DNA of 42,530 nucleotides from Gordonia oryzae (GCF_003797185.1 NZ_RKMH01000023.1:1-42530), one strand, 5' to 3'; shown: positions 9,082 to 17,621, numbered from the stretch's first letter. Translations and numbers: made by a program. The notes: generated by a model from the letters alone, not told the origin.

Positions 9082-9317
9082 GTGAATCAGACTATTTCGA
9101 CCGCCGATCGGTTCCACTCGGCACCGAGCCTTTTCGGTCGAGTCCGCTCTCGGAGTGCTGACAATGCCGCCCCGGCGTGGGTGGTCACCGCCGCCACCGT
9201 GCCCTTCGGCGTGGCGCATTCCATCGTGGCCTCCCGGCGCCTGGACGGTCGACGTGCGCGACGCACCGTGCAACCGCACCGCGCCGTCACCAATCTCCGC
9301 GTTCGTCGAGGTGGCGT

Positions 9318-9627
9318 GTATGGTCAGCCTCGGCTTCGGTCCCGACGCCGACGGCGCCCGCAAGCCGCCGCCTGGGCCGCGCTGATCGCCGATGCCGCAA
9401 TCGGCTTCGGTGCCAACGCGATCGTCACCACGATCCGTCGCCGAAGTATGGCCGTGACCGTGCCACGCTTCGACGAGATCGTTTCACCCCCGCACCCGAC
9501 TGTCCCTCCTCGCGACCTTCGCGGCCACCGACTGGGCCGAGTTCTCCTACCGTGCGCGCCCGGCGCACCCAGACCGGACGCGAGGCGTACCACGGCCACG
9601 ACGCCGCACTCCGCGCCATTGTTGACC
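9318..9627 (+). pseudogene. Degenerate coding remnant in three frames, family not recognised
   Basis: Three consecutive plus-strand frames give protein-like text: AAWAALIADAAIGFGANAIV then TIRRRSMAVTVPRFDEIV (about 9367-9484), LATFAATDWAEFSYRARPAH (about 9500-9575), and TREAYHGHDAALRAIVDQG (about 9576-9630). This looks like a decayed ORF with two frameshifts whose end has been cut by the MITE-like element beginning at 9628. I cannot assign a family. It could also be chance. Confidence 0.3.
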
Positions 9628-9789
9628 AGGGTGTGTCTCCCAATTCTTCGGCGAGGGAGTAGCGCGAACGATTGCGTTCTGGCAAGGCGGAGGAGGAAGC
9701 GATAGCGGCAGCTATCGTGACCGACGACAACGCGGCCAGGGCGCAATCGGGCCGCCAAGACCCGCACAGGGAATTGGGAGACACACCCT
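9628..9789. mobile_element. 162-bp MITE-like palindromic element, copy 1
   Basis: Perfect 19-bp terminal inverted repeats, AGGGTGTGTCTCCCAATTC at 9628-9646 and its complement at 9771-9789. A second, subterminal inverted repeat of about 15 bp (GATTGCGTTCTGGC region / GCCAGGGCGCAATC) flanks a central perfect hairpin CGATAGC-GGCA-GCTATCG that sits exactly at the midpoint. The element is too short for a transposase and has no credible ORF. A copy differing at about five positions lies at 21338-21499. It is probably a non-autonomous derivative mobilised by a transposase elsewhere; the parent IS family is not identified. Confidence 0.85.
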
Positions 9790-9898
9790 AGCCGCGTGCC
9801 GACTCCCTCGCCGAACCCGACAGGTGAGTCTCGCCCATAACCGGCATAGCAGATTTTTCGGACAACGAGCAGCGGTACTCGGTTCTCGGGCTTATCGT

Positions 9899-9919
9899 CT
9901 GCACTGATCACCAGTGCAG
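9899..9919 (+). promoter_or_regulatory. Perfect inverted repeat upstream of the amino-acid permease
   Basis: CTGCACTG-ATCAC-CAGTGCAG, 8-bp arms with a 5-bp centre, 42 bp before the permease ATG at 9962. It could be an operator for a dimeric repressor or a 5'-UTR stem. No matching regulator lies next to it. Confidence 0.4.
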
Positions 9920-9961
9920 CAACGGCGCTCCACTTCCCGGCCGAGACGACGGAGGCGCGCT

Positions 9962-11527
9962 ATGCCCGAAGGGCACGAAATTCTCACCGAGGACGAGGCC
10001 CACCTCGCCCGGCTCGGCTACACCCAGGAACTGCATCGCTCGTGGTCGGGCTTCTCCAACTTCGCGATCTCGTTCTCCATCATCTCGATCCTGTCCGGAT
10101 GTTTCACCTCGTTCGGGTTGGGCTGGAACAACGGCGGCCCCGCCGCGATCGCATGGGGCTGGCCCATCGTATCGGTGTTCATCCTGCTCATCGGCTTCTG
10201 CATGGCCGAACTCGTCTCGGCGTATCCGACTTCCGGCGGAATCTATTGGTGGGCAGCCAAACTCGGAGGCGCTAAGGCCGGCTTCTACACCGGTTGGCTC
10301 AACCTCATCGGGCTGGTCGCCATCCTCGCCTCGGTGGCCTACGGCGCAGCGACCTTCGTCGACCTCACCATTGGTACGTTCAGCGACTCATGGTTGGCCG
10401 GTTACAGTCTCACCCGGGTGTTCATCATCTTCGTCATCATTCTCATCGCCGCCGCACTGATCAACATCTTCTCCGGGCATCTGCTGTCGATGATCAACAA
10501 CCTGTCGGTGTGGTGGCACGTCTTCGGCGCCGCGGCAGTGATTCTCATCCTCTTCCTGGTGCCGGATCAGCACGCGTCGTTCTCCGACGTGTTCGCCCGC
10601 ACCGTCAACAATTCCGGGATCTTCGGCGGTGCCACCTCACACGCCGGATTCATCCTGTACGTCCTACCGATCTCGGCGATCCTGACGCAGTACACGATCA
10701 CCGGCTACGACGCCTCGGCCCACATCTCCGAAGAGACCAAGGGCGCCGCCGGTGCTGCGGCCAAAGGCATCTGGCGCTCGATCGCCTATTCGGCGATCGG
10801 CGGTTGGATTCTGTTGCTCAGCTTTCTCTTCGCGGTACAGGACGCCGACAGGGTGTCCAAGAGCGGCGGCGCGGTGGCGACGATCTTCACCCAGGCCCTC
10901 ACCTCCCGGTGGGCGGGTGTGGTGTTGCTGATCTCCACCGCGGGCCAGTTGTTCTGCACGGCCGCCTGCCAGACGAGTGCGTCGCGGATGATGTTCGCCT
11001 TCAGCCGCGACGGCGCCGTTCCCGGCCACCAGATCTGGAAGCAGGTGAACGCCAAGGGGATTCCCGCATACGCCGTCATCGTGACCGCCGCGGTGGCCGC
11101 GATCATCACCCTTCCGGCCCTCGTCGCCGTCGACATCAACGGCGCACCGGTCCCGGTCGCGTTCTTCGCGGTGGTCTCGATCGGCGTCGTCGGGCTGTAT
11201 CTGTGTTTCGCGGTGCCCATCTACTTCCGTTGGCGAGTAGGTGATTCCTTCGAATCTGGTTCGTGGACACTGGGTTCGAAGTACAAGTGGATCGCCCCGC
11301 TGGCACTCGCCGAGATCGCGTTGACCTCGATCATCGCCATGTTCCCGACGTCGGTGGGCGGTATGCCGTGGGAGCCGGGATTCGCATGGAAGTACGTCAA
11401 CTACACGCCGCTGCTGGTCGGCGGCGCCCTCGTCACGCTCTACATGTACTGGCACTTGTCGGTCAAGAAGTGGTTCACCGGACCGGTGACACAGGTCACC
11501 GCCGATCCGGTTCTCAAGCAGACCTGA
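9962..11527 (+). CDS. APC-superfamily amino-acid permease (ACT/GABA-permease type)
   Basis: 521 aa with about twelve transmembrane helices. Motifs of the amino acid-choline transporter subgroup include LGYTQELHRSWSGFSNFAIS at the N-terminus, MAELVSAYPTSGGIYWWAAK, TITGYDASAHISEETKGA and ASRMMFAFSRDGAVPG. Members import amino acids, GABA, choline or polyamines by cation or proton symport; the substrate is not predictable. The start chosen is the ATG at 9962, preceded by GGAGG; the frame is open further up but arginine-rich and unlikely. A perfect inverted repeat lies 42 bp upstream. No catabolic genes are adjacent. Confidence 0.88.
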   Translation: MPEGHEILTEDEAHLARLGYTQELHRSWSGFSNFAISFSIISILSGCFTSFGLGWNNGGPAAIAWGWPIVSVFILLIGFCMAELVSAYPTSGGIYWWAAKLGGAKAGFYTGWLNLIGLVAILASVAYGAATFVDLTIGTFSDSWLAGYSLTRVFIIFVIILIAAALINIFSGHLLSMINNLSVWWHVFGAAAVILILFLVPDQHASFSDVFARTVNNSGIFGGATSHAGFILYVLPISAILTQYTITGYDASAHISEETKGAAGAAAKGIWRSIAYSAIGGWILLLSFLFAVQDADRVSKSGGAVATIFTQALTSRWAGVVLLISTAGQLFCTAACQTSASRMMFAFSRDGAVPGHQIWKQVNAKGIPAYAVIVTAAVAAIITLPALVAVDINGAPVPVAFFAVVSIGVVGLYLCFAVPIYFRWRVGDSFESGSWTLGSKYKWIAPLALAEIALTSIIAMFPTSVGGMPWEPGFAWKYVNYTPLLVGGALVTLYMYWHLSVKKWFTGPVTQVTADPVLKQT

Positions 11528-11648
11528 CCGGACCACCCGCCCGACTCCACCCGCCCGGCCCGGGTGCCCAGCCTGGGTGCCGACCGTCCGTCATCACCGC
11601 ACCAGTAACGTCGTGGCCGAGACAGGCATGCGACGACAGGAGCACGAC

Positions 11649-12074
11649 ATGGGGTCGACAACGATACGGCGTGCGGTGGCCGTGCTGGCGATCTGCTGCG
11701 GCGCCCTGCTACCCGCGGCGTGCGCGCGCCCCGACGACCCGACGGGCGCCGACACCGCCTCGCGCAGTGTCGACAACAACGTCAATCCCCGCACGCTCAC
11801 CCACACCGCCGACGAGGTGTCGCGGCAGGGTCTCCCAGTCACCCATCAGCGCATCGTGACCGCACAGGTCTGCCCCAGTGCGGGCTGTACCTCAGCGCTG
11901 GCCACCGACCAGTTCACCCTGATGCAGTTCCCAACCACCGGGCGCGCCGAGATCTACCTCGGCGCCCACCTGCAGTCGTTCCAGGTCCTCAACGTCGTCG
12001 TCGACTTCCCGGCCGATACCTCCGCCGACCAGCAGCGGCGATACCAGAACGCCATCCAGACCGCACTCGCGTGA
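11649..12074 (+). CDS. Putative lipoprotein of unknown function
   Basis: 141 aa from the ATG at 11649, preceded by ACAGGAGCACG. The signal sequence has arginines at 7-8, a hydrophobic core, and a lipobox LPAAC with the lipidated Cys25. The mature part is about 117 aa with a close cysteine pair (CPSAGC) and a mixed alpha/beta composition ending FPADTSADQQRRYQNAIQTA. I do not recognise a domain. It should be anchored to the outer face of the plasma membrane. It lies 121 bp after the permease on the same strand, but there is no evidence they act together. Confidence 0.65.
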   Translation: MGSTTIRRAVAVLAICCGALLPAACARPDDPTGADTASRSVDNNVNPRTLTHTADEVSRQGLPVTHQRIVTAQVCPSAGCTSALATDQFTLMQFPTTGRAEIYLGAHLQSFQVLNVVVDFPADTSADQQRRYQNAIQTALA

Positions 12075-12105
12075 GTACGGCAGGGCCGTAACCGATCGGC
12101 GAGAG

Positions 12106-12500
12106 TCACACACCGAACTGCTGCTGCATGTTCCTCAGTGTGTCCGCCGAGGCCATCAGGCCCGCACGCTCGGTGTCGTCGACACTGACGTCAAGTCGCT
12201 GCGCAAATCCGGTGCGGTCGACCAGCGACGGCAGCGACAGGCACACGTCGTCGAGGCCCTCGAACCCGGTCGCCAGCGTCGACACCGGCAGCACCCGATG
12301 TTCGTCGTTCAACACCGCCTCCACGATGCGGGTGGTGGCCAGACCGATCGCGTAGTTGGTCGCCCCCTTGCCGTCGATGATCTTGTACGCGGCGCGCACC
12401 ACCTCGAGCGCGATGCGTTGCCCACCGCCGCGTCGATCGGGTCTGGGCAACCTCCATATCCAGTCCTATCCCATCGGTCCCGACGCCGCCGTGCGACGAC
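12106..12500 (-). pseudogene. Truncated, frameshifted L-lactate dehydrogenase (C-terminal part)
   Basis: The reverse strand ends with a clear LDH C-terminus: VVRAAYKIIDGKGATNYAIG, then RIVEAVLNDEHRVLPVSTL, VCLSLPSLVDRTG and the final TLRNMQQQFGV. Upstream, DPIDAAVGNA and a WSS-like patch are in other frames, so there is at least one frameshift near 12420. The N-terminal NAD-binding domain and the catalytic His region are missing. The remaining 300 bases up to the IS remnant at 12799 show no recognisable gene. Insertion or deletion by the neighbouring IS is the likely cause. Confidence 0.75.
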
Positions 12501-12798
12501 CACACCCGTCGTCGGCTCTTCACCCCTTCGGCAGTCGCACGCACCCGACAGTCACATCCGCGAAAGGCCGCCGTATCCGAACGGGCGTTCCCCACTCATC
12601 TGCTGGACTGAACATCTGTGAGTTCGCCGCCAGGCCACAGTTGGCCACCAGGCGAGCGAGCGCAGGCGTGCGCGTGTCCTGTTCAGTTCGGAACTTGCCA
12701 AGGGGTTTGAGACCAGCGGGCGTCCGATTGCCATGATTGTCGGTTCTTGGTCTTCCGGTTCTTGGTTCTCCTGTTCGGGTTTGTTGATCCACGCGGTG

Positions 12799-13680
12799 TT
12801 AGGGAGGTCGAGGATCTTCGGGCCGGTCAGGCTGCTGAACCTTTCGGGGTGGATGCGGCGGGCCTCGGCGAGCGCTGCTGAGCGTTGGGGAAGCGACGGT
12901 GGGTGCGTGTCCGTAGTGCACGTCTCCGGGTGCGTGCAGTCCGATACCGCTGTGGTGGTGGTCGTGGTTGTACCAGTCGGCGAACATGCTCATGAACTCG
13001 CGAGCGTGCTGGATCGATCCGAACCGGGCCGGGAACACCAGCGCGTATTTCAGTGTCTTGACAAGGCTTCGCTGTACGGGTTGTCGTTCGATACGTGCGG
13101 GCGGGAATGCGATTTGGTGACGTTGAGGTCGGCGAGTGGTTCGGTGACCCTCTTGGAGGTCATCGATGTCCCGCGGTCGGCGTGCACCACGTGCGGGATG
13201 CCGTGCACGGCGAACACCTCACGCATCAACTCCACCGCCAACGGCCCGGATTCGGTGGTCTGCACATACACGCTAACGATATAGCGGGAGTAGATGTCGA
13301 TCATCACGTACGCGTCGTAGTACACGCCGCGTTCGGGGCCGGCGAGTTTGGTGATATCCCAGGTCTAGACCTGCCGCGGGCCGGAGGCCACCAACTCCGG
13401 GATCGCCGTGAAGCGGCGCTTGGCCAGCCGACGACATTTCCTTGACCTGCTTGTTCTCACCCAGAATGCGATACATCGTGGAGACCGGACACAGGTAGCA
13501 GCCCTCGGCCAGCAACGTGGCATACACCTGCGTGGGTGCGGCATCGACGAACCGGTCGCTATTGAGGGCGGCCAGCACCTGGCCGCGTTCAGCGTCGTCT
13601 CCGACACCCTCACTCACCCGGACATGTCCCCATGCCAACGGTCTTTGGCTGAGTAGGTAGCCGTCGCCCTCGTGATCGTG
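12799..13680 (-). pseudogene. IS3-family transposase (OrfB/rve integrase) remnant
   Basis: Reverse frames join to an IS3-type DDE transposase. QVLAALNSDRFVDAAPTQVY and STMYRILGENKQVKE lead into a frameshifted RRLAKRRFTAIPELVASGP, then an in-frame amber codon replaces the Trp expected before TWDITKLAGPERG. The catalytic core follows: VMIDIYSRYIV (first Asp), VHADRGTSMTSKRV (second Asp) and VSNDNPYSEA (Glu). A further one-base shift precedes KTLKYALVFPARFGSIQ and WYNHDHHHSGIGLHAPGDVH. Two frameshifts and one stop make it inactive. Terminal repeats were not resolved; two ACCAAGAACCG direct repeats lie just beyond the transposase stop (about 12744-12772). Confidence 0.8.
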
Positions 13681-13814
13681 GCCGCGGCGGGCGCGTACGG
13701 CGTCGATGGTACGTCCCGTCAGTGTGTGGCGCTGCAAGCTGTCCGCTGACGTGATCAACTGACTACCTGGATCGGTTTACGGGAAGAAACACCTCTCAGA
13801 TTCACAGGCCCTGG

Positions 13815-14456
13815 TCACTGCGAGGCGAAGTTGGCGACGTTGGCGACGCACATCGGTGTTCCCGCGCGGATCGTGACGGTGACAGTTTTGGTGGTCGGCG
13901 CCGGACTCCCGACCCCACCTGCGGACTCGACCGTCGCCGACACCAGGACAGGTATCGCAGTCGATGTTCTACCGTCGGGGATGATAGCGGCGGTAGGGAT
14001 GCCCACGACGCGCTGAGAGATCTGGCCGGAGGAGGTGTTGGAGTGTTCGAGCACGGCGAGCGCGTTGCGCAGGTCCCGGCGAACTGTCGAGTCCACGCAT
14101 GTGCGCGCGAGAGCAGAGTTGGAGCGGGAGAAGTCACCGTTGGTCACAGTGTAGATATCGACGACGAAAGCACGGGCGAAGGCTGCGTACTCGGCGTCAG
14201 ACGGAGAACCGCCGTGCGCCTCGTGGTCGCGTGATGCGATGAGGAGCACCGCGATCACTCCCCCTGCGATAGCCAGCACGACGGTCACCGCGAGGACGAT
14301 CCCCACGATGAGACCTACCGGTGGACGTCGCGGGCCCTGGCGTGGATCTAGGTGACCATCGAAGGTCGGCCCTTGCTGTCCGTCGAGAGGACGTGACTGT
14401 GGCGGTGTCGTCGGGGGACGGCCCTCGGCCGACCAGCGCCGATAGTCGTCATCCAT
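13815..14456 (-). CDS. Single-pass membrane protein of unknown function
   Basis: 213 aa. The N-terminal 45 residues are proline/arginine-rich and cytoplasmic (RRPPV before the membrane), followed by one transmembrane helix at about 47-72 (VGLIVGIVLAVTVVLAIAGG). The exported domain has two cysteines (RTCVDSTVRRDL and GTPMCVANVANF) that could pair. The layout resembles Mce-associated (Mam-like) or NTF2-like exported domains of actinomycetes, but similarity is too weak to claim it. ATG at 14456. It is isolated between the IS remnant and a non-coding stretch. Confidence 0.6.
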   Translation of the reverse strand: MDDDYRRWSAEGRPPTTPPQSRPLDGQQGPTFDGHLDPRQGPRRPPVGLIVGIVLAVTVVLAIAGGVIAVLLIASRDHEAHGGSPSDAEYAAFARAFVVDIYTVTNGDFSRSNSALARTCVDSTVRRDLRNALAVLEHSNTSSGQISQRVVGIPTAAIIPDGRTSTAIPVLVSATVESAGGVGSPAPTTKTVTVTIRAGTPMCVANVANFASQ

Positions 14457-14573
14457 GAGTCTCGCCTCGCTTCTGTTGCACTCGCCTGCTCATGTGTCGC
14501 TTATGGAGGCCAGCGACAATGATGGTTCCAACCTCCTCGACAACGCAAATCACCGTCCGTGACCGTGGACGCA

Positions 14574-14816
14574 TCAAATGCGGAGCGCACGCCGGACGCT
14601 GCCGCACGACGGTCGACCGCCCGTGAACAGGGCGAGCCACACACACCCCGCGGCGATCACGGCAAGATGTTGCACGGCCTTACCGAATCGCACCACCACC
14701 AACGCTGCCGTGACACCGATAGCACCCCGGATGATCAGGAACTTGCCGGGATTGAGCACGGTCTCGTGGGAGGCATAGCCGCGCACCCGGAGTTTCCGTT
14801 TTCGAAGTGCTGGCAC
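14574..14816 (-). CDS. Possible small two-helix membrane protein
   Basis: 80 aa from a GTG at 14816. Two hydrophobic stretches, FLIIRGAIGVTAALVVVRFG and LAVIAAGCVWLALFTGG, are separated by KAVQH, which would make a helical hairpin. There is no recognisable family and no clear ribosome-binding site, and the first 20 residues are basic and not convincing. It may be the tail of a decayed gene instead. Confidence 0.3.
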   Translation of the reverse strand: MPALRKRKLRVRGYASHETVLNPGKFLIIRGAIGVTAALVVVRFGKAVQHLAVIAAGCVWLALFTGGRPSCGSVRRALRI

Positions 14817-14869
14817 CCGTTGTCGAGTTGATTCTCAGTGACGTTGTTGTCGACCGCGCCCGGGTGACA

Positions 14870-15047
14870 AACCCATGAATTAGGTGATCAGCCCCAAAAC
14901 CGCAGCGGGATCGCGGGACGCTGCGCGCGGGCGTCGGATTGCCGGCGCGGTGCGACGGGAGTGGAACCCCAATTTTCCCCGGCCCGGTGTCGACCACTGC
15001 CCCGATGGCGTTCCCGGCTATTACGGGCCGAACCCATGCATTAGGTG
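14870..15047. repeat. Pair of 17-bp imperfect direct repeats
   Basis: AACCCATGAATTAGGTG at 14870-14886 and AACCCATGCATTAGGTG at 15031-15047 match at 16 of 17 positions and are 161 bp apart. No inverted ends or ORF lie between them. Origin unknown. Confidence 0.5.
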
Positions 15048-15265
15048 CCGGACCGGCTTGCCGCCCGGCTGGGCGGGATACCCTGGCCGCCCAACTCTGC
15101 TGGGGATTGTTCGGGTCACCAGGATTCACTGCTTGTCGTTTTCGGTCGGCGAAACGCTCATGCGCGACATCATGTGTGTCCGCTTGGGGCAGACTCCGCA
15201 CTCGTCGCCCACGTCAACGCAGATCTGTTCGGTCAGGACCGCCCCGCCACGGCGGTCATCCGCCA

Positions 15266-15919
15266 TCAGTGCGTGACGGGCGCTCGCAACGCCGCGAGTG
15301 CCATTGTGCGGAGCAGCGACCGCAACCTGTCGGGATCGAAATCCGGTAGGCGTGGCGAGGAGTTGAGCAACCCGAACATGGCGTGCACGCGGACACGGGC
15401 CTCCCGACGCTCGAGTGCGTGGCCCTGGTCGTCGGACATCAGGACGTCGACCCAGTCCTCGACGTAGCGGCGCTGCAACCGACGCACCTCATGGTTGGCC
15501 TGCGGCGTCAACGACGAGAGGTCACGGTCCTGGACCGCGATCAGATCCGGCTTGGTGACCAGGACGTCGATGTGGAAGGCGATCAGTGCAACGAGGGTCT
15601 CCGCCGGCGAGCCGCCGCGCTGCACGACTTCTCGTCCGCCGGCGTAGAGACGACGACTGATGTCGAGGAGCATTTCGTCGAGCAGTTCGGTTTTCGACGA
15701 GAAGTGTCGGTACATTGCCGGCCCACTTACACCGACCGCTCCCCCGATGTCCTCGAGTCGCACCCCGGCGAACCCGCGGTCGGCCATTTGACTGGCTGCG
15801 GCCGTGAGCAGCTCGGCGCGGCGGGCGGCCTTGGCAGCGCTACGACGATTCGACGGACCGCCCGAGGTCACCCCGGAGCCCGAATCCGGGGTGGTGTGGG
15901 CAGACTCGGCGGACGACAT
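15266..15919 (-). CDS. TetR-family transcriptional regulator
   Basis: 217 aa. The first 33 residues are a disordered Ser/Gly-rich tail, followed by the TetR helix-turn-helix at about 34-77 (RRAELLTAAASQMADRG, VRLEDIGGAVGVSGPAMYRH, FSSKTELL). The C-terminal ligand/dimer domain contains ALIAFHIDVLVTKPDLIAV and a conserved-looking RRYVEDWVDVL. The form resembles actinobacterial regulators of acyl-CoA metabolism (AMYRHF helix), but the ligand is unknown. ATG at 15919. The nitroreductase gene ends 66 bp upstream on the same strand, so the two may be cotranscribed. Confidence 0.88.
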   Translation of the reverse strand: MSSAESAHTTPDSGSGVTSGGPSNRRSAAKAARRAELLTAAASQMADRGFAGVRLEDIGGAVGVSGPAMYRHFSSKTELLDEMLLDISRRLYAGGREVVQRGGSPAETLVALIAFHIDVLVTKPDLIAVQDRDLSSLTPQANHEVRRLQRRYVEDWVDVLMSDDQGHALERREARVRVHAMFGLLNSSPRLPDFDPDRLRSLLRTMALAALRAPVTH

Positions 15920-15985
15920 GGTGATTGTGAACTCTACCGGCTCACCACGGCCGCGTCGGTGACTCCGCTGCCCTGGCCACCGCGC

Positions 15986-16606
15986 TCACCACTTGTTGAT
16001 GTGGAGCACCTCGTCGAGGGGCCTTCGCCCGGCTGGCTTGAAGTCGATGCCCTTCGTGTAGGCCACGGGCAGCAGAACCCCCTGGTGAACGGTGGGCGGG
16101 ATACTCAGCAGCTCCGCGACTTCCTTCTCGTAGGTCAGGTGCAAAGTCGTCCAGGCCGACCCCAGGCCGCGGGCACGCAAGGCCAGACTGAGACTCCATG
16201 CGCCGGGCAGCAACGAGCCCCAGACGCCGGCTTGGTTCCCGGCAGGCAGATCGCCGCCGGTGTAGATGGCCCCGATCACCAGGGCGGGCACCTTGCCCAT
16301 GATGTCGGCGAGATATTGCGCGCTCGACGCGACACGTCGAGCAGTGTCGTCGGCGAGTGTGCGCTCGGCGGAGTACGCCGCGAAGGAACGTGCGTAGTAG
16401 GCGCCGACCTTCTCCTTGACCTCGGGATCGGTCAGCACGATCCAATGCCAGGTCTGGCTGTTGGATCCGGTGGGCGCCTGCAGCGCAACCTCCAGCGCCT
16501 CGGTGATCACCTCCAGCGGAACCGGCCGGTCGAGATCGAGCCGTTTACGCACCGACCGGGTGGTGGTCAACAGTTGGTCGGGGTCGAGCGGGAGTAGCTC
16601 AGTCAT
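15986..16606 (-). CDS. Nitroreductase family protein (FMN-dependent)
   Basis: 206 aa, normal for the family. The N-terminal TTRSVRKRLDLDRPVPLEVI and ALQAPTGSNSQTWHWIVLTD form the FMN phosphate-binding and dimer regions. GSLLPGAWSLSLALRARGLG and the block ELLSIPPTVHQGVLLPVAYT are the usual later motifs; the end is DEVLHINKW. Such enzymes reduce nitroaromatics, quinones or flavins with NAD(P)H. It lies just upstream of the TetR gene and just downstream of a MetI permease remnant, all on the minus strand. ATG at 16606. Confidence 0.88.
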   Translation of the reverse strand: MTELLPLDPDQLLTTTRSVRKRLDLDRPVPLEVITEALEVALQAPTGSNSQTWHWIVLTDPEVKEKVGAYYARSFAAYSAERTLADDTARRVASSAQYLADIMGKVPALVIGAIYTGGDLPAGNQAGVWGSLLPGAWSLSLALRARGLGSAWTTLHLTYEKEVAELLSIPPTVHQGVLLPVAYTKGIDFKPAGRRPLDEVLHINKW

Positions 16607-16660
16607 CGGTCACCTCGTTGTTCGCGTCTGGTCTGCGTGTGGAGCTGCATGGCGACGGGC

Positions 16661-17008
16661 TCAGCGATGTCGCGCGCGGCGGGCCAGCCAGTTGCCGAAG
16701 TACTGTCCCACCTGTACCAGAATCACCAGCAACGCGATGACGACAACAGTCAGTTTCCAGTCGAACTGCTGGTAGCCGTATTGGAACGCGAAATCTCCGA
16801 GTCCCCCGCCGCCGACGTAGCCGGCCATCGCCGACATGTCCACGATCGCGACGAAGATGAAGGTATAACCCAATACCAGGGGCGCGAATCCCTCGGGCAC
16901 CACCACCGTCAGCAGGGTACGCACGCGGCCTGCGCCGCACGCGCGGGCGGCTTCCACCACTCCCGGGTCCACGGAGACGAGACTCTGCTCGACCACTCGG
17001 GCGCTCAA
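16661..17008 (-). pseudogene. MetI-type ABC permease, C-terminal fragment
   Basis: About 115 residues of a methionine/MetNI-type permease: ARVVEQSLVSVDPGVVEAAR, then the EAA-loop continuation ACGAGRVRTLLTVVVPEGF, LGYTFIFVAIVDMSAMAGYV, GGGGLGDFAFQYGYQQF and a last helix LTVVVIALLVILVQVGQYFG. Full MetI proteins are about 215 aa. The N-terminal half is absent: upstream of 17009 the sequence is not coding and contains a CGCGCGA-rich inverted stretch. No metN or metQ is nearby. It is treated as a truncated pseudogene. Confidence 0.75.
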
Positions 17009-17186
17009 GAGACAACCTCAGGAACGCTACTGTCCGATTCGCGCGATTGATGACGTCGCGATCGCGCGCGACCCGATGTCACCGAACCGACCTGCGACGA
17101 TGGCCGTGCACGCGATTGCGTTCAGTGTGGGTCAAATCCGATGGCACCGGACGGAAATGTCTGCGCGGCGCCGGTGATGCGTACAG

Positions 17187-17621
17187 TCAGCGTCGTCGGA
17201 ACTGAGCCCGGGTCTCCGGATCGCTGGTATCGACCGCAGAGATCGACTGGTCGGAGACGGTGAGCTGCCACTCGTTGTCGGCGCACTGGCCGTAGGTGAC
17301 GGTCGCTGCGACCACGACGTGAGTGGCATCGCGCGAGGTCTCCTTCCACGTGGCGCCACAACGGCCCGGAATGTCGATGGTCGCGAGGAACGGCTTGTCG
17401 GTGACCACGCCGAGTTGCGCGGTCTTGGTCTCACCCACCGACGTCCACGTCCCCATCCACGCACCCGACAGCGCGCTCGACGTCGGCGAAGCCATCGCTC
17501 CGGCATTCGAGTTCGGAGCAGTTCCCGTGGTGCTCGTCGAATCGTGACCGCAGGCACTCAGGGCCGTCGACAACGCCACCACCGCGATCAGCGGTGCCAT
17601 GATGCGTCGGCTCATCGACAT
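17187..17621 (-). CDS. Putative lipoprotein of unknown function
   Basis: 144 aa. The signal peptide has SRR near the start, a hydrophobic core, and lipobox LSAC with lipidated Cys24. A Ser/Thr/Gly/Ala-rich linker (25-52) leads to a small beta-rich domain beginning SGAWMGTWTSVGETKTAQLG, with two cysteines (GRCGATWK and YGQCADNEW) that could pair. It looks like a lipocalin- or META-like small exported fold, but I do not recognise the family. ATG at 17621. No clear operon partner. Confidence 0.7.
   Translation of the reverse strand: MSMSRRIMAPLIAVVALSTALSACGHDSTSTTGTAPNSNAGAMASPTSSALSGAWMGTWTSVGETKTAQLGVVTDKPFLATIDIPGRCGATWKETSRDATHVVVAATVTYGQCADNEWQLTVSDQSISAVDTSDPETRAQFRRR

Larger units (their letters stand above)
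14457..15265. other. Long stretch without a confident gene
   Basis: About 810 bases. Only one small hydrophobic ORF (14574-14816, listed separately) looks possibly real. A 17-bp near-direct repeat, AACCCATGAATTAGGTG (14870-14886) and AACCCATGCATTAGGTG (15031-15047), is the only other structure I see. Other open frames are arginine/proline-rich shadows of GC-rich DNA. Confidence 0.4.

Noticed and set aside
10664..11536. A 290-codon minus-strand frame opposite the amino-acid permease
   Set aside because: Hydrophilic Asp/Arg/Gly-rich text mirrors membrane-helix codons of the permease.
12520..12792. Open frames between the ldh remnant and the IS3 remnant
   Set aside because: No LDH N-terminal motifs or other family features in any frame; probably IS-end or scrambled DNA.
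14680..15201. A 173-codon minus-strand open frame in the gene-poor stretch
   Set aside because: Arg/Pro/Ser-rich without predicted structure; competing frames of equal quality exist, so coding is not supported.
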